Below are positions 34,786 to 42,895 of a DNA stretch of 64,000 bases, piece after piece. Position numbers and translations under genes: made by a program. The notes under the pieces are model-generated. The model had not been told where the DNA came from and did not search any database. It saw only the letters and a program-made list of their open reading frames with translations. Origin of the DNA: Merdiplasma sp905207905 (GTDB taxonomy: Bacteria; Bacillota; Clostridia; Lachnospirales; Lachnospiraceae); contig CABRXX010000007.1 in NCBI GenBank assembly GCA_902475025.1, positions 1 to 64,000 of the forward strand. Reading direction: 5' to 3'. The first letter of the stretch is position 1; the number at the start of each line of letters is the position of its first letter.

Positions 34786-35458
34786 CTCCCCACACCACCT
34801 TTAAATATTTTGGTTTTTTCGGGTCAACTTCTATCTTTGACCGAATGTTTCTGATATGCACCATAATGGTCTCTGTGGCAATAGCCTTTTCCTGCCAGAT
34901 TCGCTCATAGATCTCATCTGCGGAAAATACCCGCCCTGGATTACGCATCAGAAGCGCTAGAATCTTAAATTCCAGGGGCGTTAAGGCCACCGGCTCACCA
35001 TCCACCTGTACCTGAACCGTATCCTCATTCAGCTCCAGCCCTCCGATGGTATACACATGATCCTGAGGCTGCACCGCCATCTTCATATAGCGGGAATACC
35101 GCCGGAGCTGGGAGTTCACCCGGGCCAGCAGTTCCATGGGCGCAAAGGGCTTTGTGACATAATCGTCTGCTCCAATATTCAACCCGGTTACCTTATCGAT
35201 CTCCTCAGACTTGGCAGAGAGCATGATCACCGGAAAATCATATTTTTCCCGCAGCCGCATAGTCATAGTGATTCCATCCATCACTGGCATCATAATGTCC
35301 ACAATGGCCAGATGAATCTCTTCCGTCTCCAGTATCTTCAGCCCCTCCGCGCCATTCTGAGCTTTATACACCTGATAGCCCTGGTTCTTCAGATAGATTC
35401 CCACACCATCTAAAATTTCTTTATCATCCTCAACTACAAGAATATGATATGACTCCAT
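34760..35458 (-). CDS. OmpR/PhoB-family response regulator
   Basis: About 232 aa from ATG 35458, 6 bases after GGAGG; a first ATG two codons earlier sits on the ribosome site itself. Receiver domain with acidic pair VVEDDKEI, phospho-Asp in IVDIMMPVMDG and Lys in VTKPFAPMELL. C-terminal winged helix (LTPLEFKILALLM, VVWGVGYKIE). Partner of the adjacent histidine kinase. Order and overlap resemble VanR/VanS-like pairs, but no target genes are beside it. Confidence 0.93.
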   Translation of the reverse strand: MESYHILVVEDDKEILDGVGIYLKNQGYQVYKAQNGAEGLKILETEEIHLAIVDIMMPVMDGITMTMRLREKYDFPVIMLSAKSEEIDKVTGLNIGADDYVTKPFAPMELLARVNSQLRRYSRYMKMAVQPQDHVYTIGGLELNEDTVQVQVDGEPVALTPLEFKILALLMRNPGRVFSADEIYERIWQEKAIATETIMVHIRNIRSKIEVDPKKPKYLKVVWGVGYKIEKQ

Positions 35459-35490
35459 GATCATCCTCCAAAACTTTTATTTTCTCCTAT

Positions 35491-35726
35491 ATTTTCCTCC
35501 GGAATTTCGGGCAGAGGCGCAAAGGCTTACCTTTGCGCTCGCTTCGCTCCTCAAATCCATACCTTCCCCCGGCTTCCCTCTTACGGGGTAGCACGGGCTC
35601 ATATATGGATTTTCCTCCGGAATTTCGGGCAGAGGCGCAAAGGCTTACCTTTGCGCTCGCTTCGCTCCTCAAATCCATACCTTCCCCCGGCTTCCCTCTT
35701 ACGGGGTAGCACGGGCTCTTGTATGG
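35491..35726. repeat. 118-bp tandem direct repeat, two copies
   Basis: Two nearly identical 118-base units (35491-35608, 35609-35726), and a third start at 35727. Each unit holds a hairpin GCGCAAAGG / CCTTTGCGC, and AAATCCATAC near one unit boundary pairs with TATGGATTT. It fills the space between the glycosyltransferase and the response regulator. No credible protein is encoded. Confidence 0.85.
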
Positions 35727-35750
35727 ATTTTCCTCTGCCCTTTCCGAACA

Positions 35751-36746
35751 TTATAGTATCTTGTGGTAGATTCTTGCAAGGCATTCTCCTATGTTTCTCA
35801 GATCCCGCTGCTCTGCGATTCTTCTCCCCGCGCCGGTGAGAGCCGGATAAGTATGGTCTAATATTCCCTGAATACAGCTTGAGAAGCCTTCCTGATCTCT
35901 GGCTTTCCACACATGTATCCCATCTTCCAGCCACCCCTGATAGACACCGATATCCCTCACCAATACCGGAATTTCCATGGACAGCGCCTCCAAAACCACA
36001 ATTCCCTCTGTCTCTTCATAACTGGGGAAAAAGAACAGATCGCTGCCTCCGTAGGCATCCCGCAGAGCTTCCCGATCCAGGTAGCCTGCAAAATGAAGAT
36101 TTCCGGGAGCCTGCCCTATAGCCTGTCGGATCTTTCCCGGCAAAAGCCCGGAAGGTGTCTCGCCGCACCACACAAACTGATACCAGGGAAGTTCCTCTGC
36201 CAGCCGGATCACATCCAGAATGCCTTTTCGTTCAATGGGCAGCCCCACACAGAGAATCACCGGCTGGTCATCCCGAAAACCAAACACTTTCCGAAAACGA
36301 GTCCTCTGTCCCGGTTCCTTTCTAAAAAACTCCGTATCCACCCCATTAGAGATGGGAAAGATCTCTTTCTCCATATCATAGCTTTCCAACAATTTTCTGG
36401 AATACTCCGTTGGCGTCAGCACCAGATCCGCCTGCCCGTAACACTCCCGGATCCATCGCTTAAACAAAGGAGCTGCGGTGTTGGATCCGATAAAAGAGCC
36501 CCGAAAATCCTCCATGGTAGAATGTCCATGCCAGATCACCTTCTTTCCTTTTCTTCTGGCCCTCCGGGCCATCCACCAGGAATCCGGCAGCACTGTGTTA
36601 ATATGCACCACATCATATTCTTCTCCCGGATTCTCCGTATAATCCACTCCGGCAAGCCTTAACGCCTGTTCCTGGTGCCTCAGAGCGCTTCCCACACCGC
36701 TTTTTCCCACCAGATTCCGACCTCCGGTATACAGCAAAACCTTCAC
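35751..36746 (-). CDS. GT4-family glycosyltransferase
   Basis: 331 aa GT-B fold enzyme. The N-terminus MKVLLYTGGRNLVGKSGVGS is followed by VVHINTVLPDSWW and VIWHGHSTMEDFRGS, and the donor side has GVDTEFF, LCVGLPIERKGILDV and the E-x7-E motif in FPSYEETEGIVVLEAL. Start is GTG 36746 after GGAGG. First of three same-strand genes whose other members include a second GT and a TVP38 protein; a cell-surface glycolipid or polymer is likely. Confidence 0.9.
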   Translation of the reverse strand: MKVLLYTGGRNLVGKSGVGSALRHQEQALRLAGVDYTENPGEEYDVVHINTVLPDSWWMARRARRKGKKVIWHGHSTMEDFRGSFIGSNTAAPLFKRWIRECYGQADLVLTPTEYSRKLLESYDMEKEIFPISNGVDTEFFRKEPGQRTRFRKVFGFRDDQPVILCVGLPIERKGILDVIRLAEELPWYQFVWCGETPSGLLPGKIRQAIGQAPGNLHFAGYLDREALRDAYGGSDLFFFPSYEETEGIVVLEALSMEIPVLVRDIGVYQGWLEDGIHVWKARDQEGFSSCIQGILDHTYPALTGAGRRIAEQRDLRNIGECLARIYHKIL

Positions 36747-36838
36747 CTTGGTTCCTCCTTTTCTTCCCCCTTGCTTCTCTCAGTGCTTAAAAATACCGGC
36801 ATCCCGCTATTTTGGCCCTTCCCCTGAAACAGCTGCCG

Positions 36839-37441
36839 TCAGATCACCTGTGCCACTGCTCTTGATGCCATTAAAAGACCCATGCTGTAAAGCGCAATGG
36901 AGGCCGGCTTTCCAAGCAAAATGATAGCCGTAAATTTTTTCACGCTCATTCTGGTAAGACCAGCCAGATAGCACAGCAGATCATCAGGCGCTACGGGAAA
37001 AAAGATGGCTGCTGCAAAACAGCGGTCAAATCGGCGCCCCCCATCCAGCCAGCGGCTGTACTTTTCATAGGCTCTTTGTCCTACCAGGGTCCGCACCAGA
37101 GGCCTGCCATACCGCTTTGCCAGACAGAAGGCTGCCAGAGAGCCCAGACAGATCCCCAAATAATTATAAAGAAATCCTTCTAGGGGGCCAAAAAGTACCA
37201 CTCCTCCCAGGCAGCTGATCCCTCCCGGTAAAATGGGCAGCACCACCTGAACCATCTGGAGCAAGATAAACAGAAGCGGCGCCCAGAGACCAAAGGGCTT
37301 TAAAAAATTTTCCATAGCTTCCTGGGAAGCAAAGATGCCAGCCCTCCATCCCCAGATCAAAAATGCGGCAGCTCCCAACAGTCCCAGTACTGTTGCGGTC
37401 TTCATCCACAGATCAGTCCTCTTCCCTCCTGTTTCCTCCAT
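36839..37441 (-). CDS. TVP38/TMEM64-family membrane protein
   Basis: About 200 aa with five to six membrane helices, including the VTT/SNARE-associated motif in PGGISCLGGVVLFGPLEGFLYNYLG and GRPLVRTLVGQRAYEKY. Members are DedA-related lipid scramblase-like proteins. Start uncertain: ATG 37441 overlaps the preceding GT gene by 40 bases; ATG 37405 would form a 4-base ATGA overlap with its stop and removes 12 residues. Function is inferred from the family. Confidence 0.85.
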   Translation of the reverse strand: MEETGGKRTDLWMKTATVLGLLGAAAFLIWGWRAGIFASQEAMENFLKPFGLWAPLLFILLQMVQVVLPILPGGISCLGGVVLFGPLEGFLYNYLGICLGSLAAFCLAKRYGRPLVRTLVGQRAYEKYSRWLDGGRRFDRCFAAAIFFPVAPDDLLCYLAGLTRMSVKKFTAIILLGKPASIALYSMGLLMASRAVAQVI

Positions 37442-38691
37442 AATACCTTCTTCCCCTTTCCTGCTGCCTTTTCCTGTTTTTCGCTTTCGTATACCTTCAG
37501 GATCTCCTCTCCAAACCAAGCCCAGTCAAATCTGGCTGCGGACACCATGGCCTGTCTGGACATCTGTTCATAGATCTGATCATCCTCCAAAGCCTCCAAT
37601 GCCTGAAAAAATTCTCTGGAACTGCGGTATTGCCAGCCGTTTTTCCCGTCCCGGATCACACCATCCAGACACGGATCCGCCCTGCACACCGCCGGAAGCC
37701 CTCCAGCCAGCGCCTCCAGATAAGTAAGTCCCTGGGTCTCACTTCTGGATGCGCTGACAAAAATGTCCCCTTTCTGGTACCACTCTGCTATCTGACAGGG
37801 CGGGATCATCCCAGCAAAAGTCACCCGATTTTCAATCCCCAGCCTTTTGGCAAGTCTTTCCAGTTCTTTGCGGCAGGGGCCGTCCCCCACGATCAGAAGT
37901 TCATAGCCCTGCCCCCGTTTTTCAGCAAGTCTGTGCAAAAGCTCTTCCATATTTTTTTCTCTGGCTGCCCGGCCAACGGTGATCAGGCGTCTTTTCTTTC
38001 CATGACTTCCGGATTCCTGTTTCCTTACTTCCTTCAACCGGCTTGTATTCTCCGCTGGCCAGACGAGTCTTCCGCTGTCCTGTTCTCCCTTCTCCCTGCG
38101 TTTCTGAAAAGCCGCCCGGGCAAATACCCCGCAGTCAATACCGCTGGGCACGGTCCAGATGGGCGTTTCCACTCCGTAGCTTAAAAGCAAACGGCGGATC
38201 TTTTCTGTGGGAACGATCACCTCATCTACCGGCTTTAATATGCAGCGGCTGAATAAAGAGGCTGCCTTTTTCCCCACCGCCCGGTTTGGTGAAAAATAAT
38301 GGGTGTAATCTTCATAAACCGTGTGATACGTATGAACAAGTTTTGCTCCCGTTTTCTTTGCAATCTTTCGTGCAAACCAGAAGGTAGTAAATTCACATTG
38401 AGAATGCACAATGTCCGGCTTCCAGGATATCATTTCCTGCAAAAAGGTTCTTCCTCTTCCGTAGACGATCCGCGCTCCCGGATAGATTTTTCCCACACCG
38501 GCGCTGGACAGGTACCACACATTCTCCTCCTGGTATTCCACCTGTCTCCAACGCTCCCCCCGGTTCTGTGCCAAAGTCAGCACCCGCACCTGATGTCCCC
38601 GCTCCTCCAGTTTTTTTACCAGATTTAGGGTAGAAGTCACCACGCCATTGACGGACGGCGCATACATATCTGTGGTAATCAAAATTTTCAT
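37402..38691 (-). CDS. GT4-family glycosyltransferase (glycolipid-type)
   Basis: 429 aa. Starts ILITTDMYAPSVNGVVTSTL, with VHSQCEFTTFWFARKIAKK, EVIVPTEKIRRLLLSYGV, VGRAAREKNMEELLHRLA and the donor E-x7-E region SASRSETQGLTYLEAL. This set resembles glucosyltransferases acting on diacylglycerol or phosphatidylinositol mannosides. A charged insert of about 25 residues (RREKGEQDSGRLVWPAE) lies in the middle. ATG 38691 follows GGGTGAG. Confidence 0.88.
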   Translation of the reverse strand: MKILITTDMYAPSVNGVVTSTLNLVKKLEERGHQVRVLTLAQNRGERWRQVEYQEENVWYLSSAGVGKIYPGARIVYGRGRTFLQEMISWKPDIVHSQCEFTTFWFARKIAKKTGAKLVHTYHTVYEDYTHYFSPNRAVGKKAASLFSRCILKPVDEVIVPTEKIRRLLLSYGVETPIWTVPSGIDCGVFARAAFQKRREKGEQDSGRLVWPAENTSRLKEVRKQESGSHGKKRRLITVGRAAREKNMEELLHRLAEKRGQGYELLIVGDGPCRKELERLAKRLGIENRVTFAGMIPPCQIAEWYQKGDIFVSASRSETQGLTYLEALAGGLPAVCRADPCLDGVIRDGKNGWQYRSSREFFQALEALEDDQIYEQMSRQAMVSAARFDWAWFGEEILKVYESEKQEKAAGKGKKVLWRKQEGRGLICG

Positions 38692-38887
38692 AATCTCACC
38701 CTTGCTGCGTTTTCTGCATTGCAGCTTCCTTTACTTTCCCTTTACACCAGGTATCATACCCCGGAAACCAAAAGCCCGGAGGGAGAAGCTTTGAAAGATG
38801 GCAAAAAGAAAATCGAAAGAAATACGAAAGGTGGAGCTGCAAAATACTCAGGCGGTTCCCTTCCGGATGATTTTTATACAAGAATCT

Positions 38888-38934
38888 AAAAAAACTGCTG
38901 TTTTCCGGCTAAACGCCTGTCAAAAACAGCAGTT
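38888..38934 (-). terminator. Hairpin terminator after ABC importer operon
   Basis: Stem AACTGCTGTTTT / AAAACAGCAGTT (38893-38904, 38923-38934). On the minus strand it is followed by seven T. Confidence 0.65.
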
Positions 38935-39120
38935 CTTCTTAAGGTATGTAATGGGATTAAATACTCATCTTCCGTCAGCCTCCCGGGCTGACTGCATTCC
39001 GCATAGGGTGTGATTGGAGGTATTTTATGCAGAACTTTTTTCTGTAAGTATTTATGGACTAAGTATACTCCCTGCTCCCACCCTCTGCAAGCCCCCCTAC
39101 GGGTTATTTTTTTACAGTTC

Positions 39121-39199
39121 AGCATCAACATCTTTCCGTTCCGCCGCAATACGGTCCTGCAAGGCTTTCTCGTTTCATAGGAAGGAATTCCTATGAACT
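39121..39199. repeat. Intergenic element A, copy 4
   Basis: ACATCTTTCC, the CCGCCGCAATACGGTCCTGC core, CTTTCT, and the palindrome GTTTCATAGGAA / TTCCTATGAAC (39172-39197). Confidence 0.7.
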
Positions 39200-39273
39200 G
39201 AAAACGGCTGTGAAACAGCCAATTCCCACTGTTATGGCTGAACTGCTACAGTATCTTTTCACTTTCTTATTTT

Positions 39274-39870
39274 TCAGAACTCCACCCGCCGTTTTGCCAC
39301 CCGGCTCAGCAGAGGCTCACTGTGGGACACCATCAGCAGGCCGATCTCCCTTTGTTCTACCTCTTTTAAAAGAAAATTCCAGATCTGGCTCTGGGTAATC
39401 ACATCCAGCATGGTACTGATCTCATCTGCAATGAGGAAGCGGGTTCCCTCCCCCAGGGCTCTTGCAATACAGAATCTTTGCAGCTCTCCCCCGGAAAGCT
39501 CCTGAGGATACCGATTCATCCAGTCCGGCTCAATACCCAGCTCCTGGATGATCCGGCCTTCCACTCCCTGGCCGTCCAAAAGCACTTCCTTCATTTTCAG
39601 CCTGGGATTCACCGCCCGCTCTGGATGCTGCCAGATCATCTGTACCGGACAGTATCCCCGTTTGGGCAGGGGAAGCCCATCCAGCAGCACCTGGCCCCTA
39701 TCCGGCTGAAGATAACCTGCCAGTACCTTGCACAGCGTGGTCTTTCCAAACCCGCTTGGGCCCATCAGCGCCACTCGGTCATGGCTTTCTATTGTCAGAT
39801 TTACATGGTTAAATATGTTTCCTTCCCGTGCCTCATAGGCAAAGGTAAGGTCTTTCGCTTCCAGCAGCAT
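39274..39870 (-). CDS. ABC importer ATPase, small (OppF/NikE position)
   Basis: 198 aa, short for an OppF-type ATPase, because the C-terminal Opp extension is absent. Walker A GPSGFGKTTLCKVL, signature LSGGELQRFCIARAL, Walker B FLIADEISTMLD. ATG 39870 follows AGGAGG. Last gene of the importer operon; would pair with the 326-aa ATPase to drive uptake. Confidence 0.92.
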   Translation of the reverse strand: MLLEAKDLTFAYEAREGNIFNHVNLTIESHDRVALMGPSGFGKTTLCKVLAGYLQPDRGQVLLDGLPLPKRGYCPVQMIWQHPERAVNPRLKMKEVLLDGQGVEGRIIQELGIEPDWMNRYPQELSGGELQRFCIARALGEGTRFLIADEISTMLDVITQSQIWNFLLKEVEQREIGLLMVSHSEPLLSRVAKRRVEF

Positions 39871-39965
39871 ATATGCCTCCTGTCATTTTCCGTTCTTTCA
39901 TAGCCCAAAATCCTGCAGGCTTCTTTTCTCCACATCCCGTAAGCACCCATTCCCTGACTGTCTTA

Positions 39966-40000
39966 TCATAGCGTTTTGTGGTGGTGATGCACATCCTCGT
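39966..40000 (-). repeat. Duplicate of the His-rich tail codons
   Basis: In the gap after the OppD-type gene the minus strand reads GAG GAT, then GTG and four His codons, Lys-Thr-Leu and TGA. The real gene ends EDLAVHHHHGTP. The two stretches are related over about 35 bases, so the end of the gene was duplicated or a tail copy decayed. Confidence 0.55.
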
Positions 40001-40030
40001 TATTCTTTCACACTGGATACATAAACTTTC

Positions 40031-41011
40031 TCATGGCGTTCCATGATGGTGATGCACCGCCAGATCCTCCCCCTGATACAAGGTACACCGGACTGTTCCG
40101 CAGCCTACCCGCTGCATAGGGATCTCTCCCTGGCATTTTTCTGAATACTGGCCGCATCTTGGGCCAAAAGGACAGCCTTTTGGCATATCCTTCACATAGG
40201 GCTGAACTCCCGGAAGAGGAGTGAAGCCATTCTGAGGCAAAGCCCTCCACAAAGCCTTTGTGTAGGGATGGCGCAGGCTCTCCTGGGAGGCAAAGTCTGC
40301 CACCGGCGCTTCCTCCACAGTGGTGCCCGCATAAAATACAGCGATTCGGTCCGCTACCTCCAGGGCCAGCTCAATATCATGGGTGATGAGAAGAACGCCT
40401 TTTCCTTCATCTGCAAAAGCGCGAAAATCCTCCATGGACTGTTTAGCCAACGCCAGATCCATCCCAGGCGTGGGCTCATCTGCAATAATCAGCTCCGGAT
40501 CCCCCATAAGTGCGCAGGACAACAGTACTCTTCTGGTCATACCGCCGGAACACTCAAAGGGATACTTTTTGTCCACGCCCTGTCCCAGTTTATATCTTCC
40601 AAACAATTCTCGCTGGCGCTGCCTGGATGCCTGGTCTTTCCGGCTCTGGCGAACCTGCGCCCCCACAGGCTGCAGCGGATCCAGATAAGTGGTGCTCTGG
40701 GGAACAAAAGCAATCTTATTCCCCCTGAGACTGTGAATCCGCTCCCTGGTCAGCAATTCCCCGTCAAAATACATGGCCCCTGACGTCTTGGCATTGTAGG
40801 GCAAAAGGTCTAAAATGGCATGGGCCAACAGACTTTTTCCAGATCCGCTGGATCCCACCACCGCCACGATCTCTCCCTCATGGACAGAGACCGACAATTT
40901 TGAGATCACCGGAAGCTCCACCTGGCGGGTGCTCTTCTCTCTCTCATACTGTAAAAAGGAAACGGAAAGTTCATCAATTTCCAAAATATGTCTCTTATTT
41001 GTACAGCTCAT
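40031..41011 (-). CDS. ABC importer ATPase, OppD/DppD type, His-tailed
   Basis: 326 aa from ATG 41011 (AAGGAG 5 bases before). Walker A VGSSGSGKSLLAHAIL, signature CSGGMTRRVLL, Walker B LIIADEPTPGMD. The C-terminal Opp extension holds the Cys set GCPFGPRCGQYSEKC and VGCGTVRC, which in DppD-type ATPases can bind an iron-sulfur cluster. It ends in four His (VHHHHGTP), suggesting metal binding or storage. Confidence 0.93.
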   Translation of the reverse strand: MSCTNKRHILEIDELSVSFLQYEREKSTRQVELPVISKLSVSVHEGEIVAVVGSSGSGKSLLAHAILDLLPYNAKTSGAMYFDGELLTRERIHSLRGNKIAFVPQSTTYLDPLQPVGAQVRQSRKDQASRQRQRELFGRYKLGQGVDKKYPFECSGGMTRRVLLSCALMGDPELIIADEPTPGMDLALAKQSMEDFRAFADEGKGVLLITHDIELALEVADRIAVFYAGTTVEEAPVADFASQESLRHPYTKALWRALPQNGFTPLPGVQPYVKDMPKGCPFGPRCGQYSEKCQGEIPMQRVGCGTVRCTLYQGEDLAVHHHHGTP

Positions 41012-41027
41012 ATCTGCTCCTTCTTGT

Positions 41028-41882
41028 TTACTGATGGACACTATTGGGATCCAAAAGCCGCTTTAAGCAGCTGCCTCCCAGATCAAACAGAACCACCGTC
41101 AGCACCAGCATCACTCCCGGAAATACTGCCAGCCACCATTTTCCCATGATCAGATAGGTCATACTCTCGGAGAGAATTACGCCAATGGCCGGCTGGGCAG
41201 AGGAAAGTCCAAAGCCCAGAAAGGTCACGCTGGATTCATGGAGAATCGCATGGGGAAACAAAAGTACCAACCCCACCAGAAACTGTGGGAGCAGATGAGG
41301 CAGCATATGCTTCCCGGCAATTTTCAGCCGGCTCTGTCCCAGTTTTCCTGCGATCTGGATATATTCCCTCTGTTTCAGGGCCAATACCTCCCCACGGATC
41401 AGTCTGGCCAGAGAACACCAGTGAGTGAGAGCCACTCCCACCACCACTCCCTTTAAGCCTTTTCCCATGGCATAGGAGATCAGAATCAGAAGGAGGATGT
41501 GTGGAATCCCCATTACCGTATCAATAAGAAAACTAATTACTGCATCCACTTTTTTCCCGAATACTGCTGCGGAAACTCCAAGAAGCAGCGCCATCACCGC
41601 ACTGACACCCGCTGCGCAGATGCCGATGAGGATGCTCATGGAAAGTCCCGTCAGTGTTCGGTAAAACATATTCCTCCCAAGCCAGTCCGTTCCAAAAGGA
41701 TATTTTAAGCAGGGAGCAATATTTTTTCTGGAAAAGTCCGTCACCAGAGCTGCTTCCCGGCAAAAATATCCTGCCACAGCCACCCCTGCAAGGAACAGAA
41801 GGGACAGGGTCAGCCACAGTCTGGCTTTCTGCCGTTCATTGAGCCGCAAAGAGGAGGCTTCCTGACTTTTTTTTCTGATCAT
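41028..41882 (-). CDS. ABC importer permease (DppC/NikC type)
   Basis: 284 aa with six helices. FGTDWLGRNMFYRTLTGL is the hallmark of C-type permeases; the coupling motif is LIRGEVLALKQREYIQIAG-like. Its ATG overlaps the stop of the B permease by 4 bases (ATGA). Confidence 0.93.
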   Translation of the reverse strand: MIRKKSQEASSLRLNERQKARLWLTLSLLFLAGVAVAGYFCREAALVTDFSRKNIAPCLKYPFGTDWLGRNMFYRTLTGLSMSILIGICAAGVSAVMALLLGVSAAVFGKKVDAVISFLIDTVMGIPHILLLILISYAMGKGLKGVVVGVALTHWCSLARLIRGEVLALKQREYIQIAGKLGQSRLKIAGKHMLPHLLPQFLVGLVLLFPHAILHESSVTFLGFGLSSAQPAIGVILSESMTYLIMGKWWLAVFPGVMLVLTVVLFDLGGSCLKRLLDPNSVHQ

Positions 41883-42895
41883 GCCTTTCCTCCTCCCTTC
41901 CGCATCCTGGGGTCTACTGCACCGTAAAGAAGATTGGCCGCGAAATTGCCCAGAAATACCATAGCTGCAGTAATCAGGGTGATCCCCATCAACAAGGGAA
42001 CATCACTTCCTGTTCCGGCAGCTACCGCCGCCTGGCCAAGTCCCGGATAGGAAAATACCTGCTCTACCAGAACGGATCCGCCGATGATCTCACTAATGGA
42101 GGCGAACTGCAGAGTCATAGCAGGAAGCAGCACATTTCTCAGGCCGTGATGGAGGATGATCGTTCCTGTTTTCTCTCCTCTTGCTCTGGCAAACAGCACG
42201 TAATCGCTGTCCATGATCTCCACCATCTTTTCCCTGGTGTGCAGCGTGATATTGGAAATTCCTGTGATGCTTAAAGTGAGCGCCGGAAGAATCGCGTGGC
42301 GCACCCGGTCCAAAAAGGTAACTCCGGCCGCCTCCACCCCGATGGGTACACTCAGGCCGATGGGCAGCACCTTCAGCCAGACGCCAAAAAGCAGAAGCAA
42401 AAGCAGCGCCAGCCAGAATGCCGGGGTGCTGGCAATCACCAGGGAATACCCCTTGATCAGCTTATCCGGCCACCTGCCTTTGCAAACACCGGCGATCACA
42501 CCCAGCACAAATCCCAAAAGCCCTGAAATAACCCAAGCCAACCCCATTAAAAACAAGGAGTTGGCTAATTTCACACCTATTACTTTCATCACCGGCTGCC
42601 GGTACAGCAGAGAGGTCCCAAAATCTCCCCCTAGGGCAGCCTTCGCCCAGTTTACATACCGCTCCACCGGAGGAGTGTCTGCCCCCCAGTAAGAGCGAAG
42701 CTTCTCTTTCTGTTCCTCGCTCATGGATCCCAGAGCTGCCTGGCCCACATTGGCCTGCAGCGGATCAATGGGAGACACCGCCACCAAAGCAAAGGTGGCG
42801 ATGCTCACCGCAAAGAGCAGCAGGAACATACGTATTAAATTTTTACCTGCAAACAGTAAATTCTTTTTCAACAAATTTTTTACTCCCATTCCCAT
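41879..42895 (-). CDS. ABC importer permease (DppB/NikB type)
   Basis: 338 aa, six helices, with ANVGQAALGSMSEEQKEKLR in the external loop and the coupling region MDSDYVLFARARGEKTGTI. The first codon overlaps the end of the substrate-binding gene by 16 bases. Ends KGGGKA. Confidence 0.93.
   Translation of the reverse strand: MGMGVKNLLKKNLLFAGKNLIRMFLLLFAVSIATFALVAVSPIDPLQANVGQAALGSMSEEQKEKLRSYWGADTPPVERYVNWAKAALGGDFGTSLLYRQPVMKVIGVKLANSLFLMGLAWVISGLLGFVLGVIAGVCKGRWPDKLIKGYSLVIASTPAFWLALLLLLLFGVWLKVLPIGLSVPIGVEAAGVTFLDRVRHAILPALTLSITGISNITLHTREKMVEIMDSDYVLFARARGEKTGTIILHHGLRNVLLPAMTLQFASISEIIGGSVLVEQVFSYPGLGQAAVAAGTGSDVPLLMGITLITAAMVFLGNFAANLLYGAVDPRMRKGGGKA

Larger units (their letters stand above)
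38692..39273. other. 582-base intergenic stretch without a credible gene
   Basis: Holds a terminator hairpin (38888-38934) and a copy of element A (39121-39199). Short frames are present, for instance 38798-39013 (+) after a GGAG-like site, but it runs through the hairpin and looks non-coding. Confidence 0.55.

Noticed and set aside
35487..35934. Frames repeated in the 118-bp tandem repeat
   Set aside because: They arise from the repeat itself and overlap the glycosyltransferase end.
38798..39013. 71-codon + strand frame after the glycosyltransferase operon
   Set aside because: There is a GGAG-like site and a basic start, but the frame runs through a strong terminator hairpin.
39886..39995. 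Small reading frame in the gap between the two importer ATPases
   Set aside because: The ATG sits directly on GAGG and the frame overlaps the next gene; better explained as a decayed tail copy.
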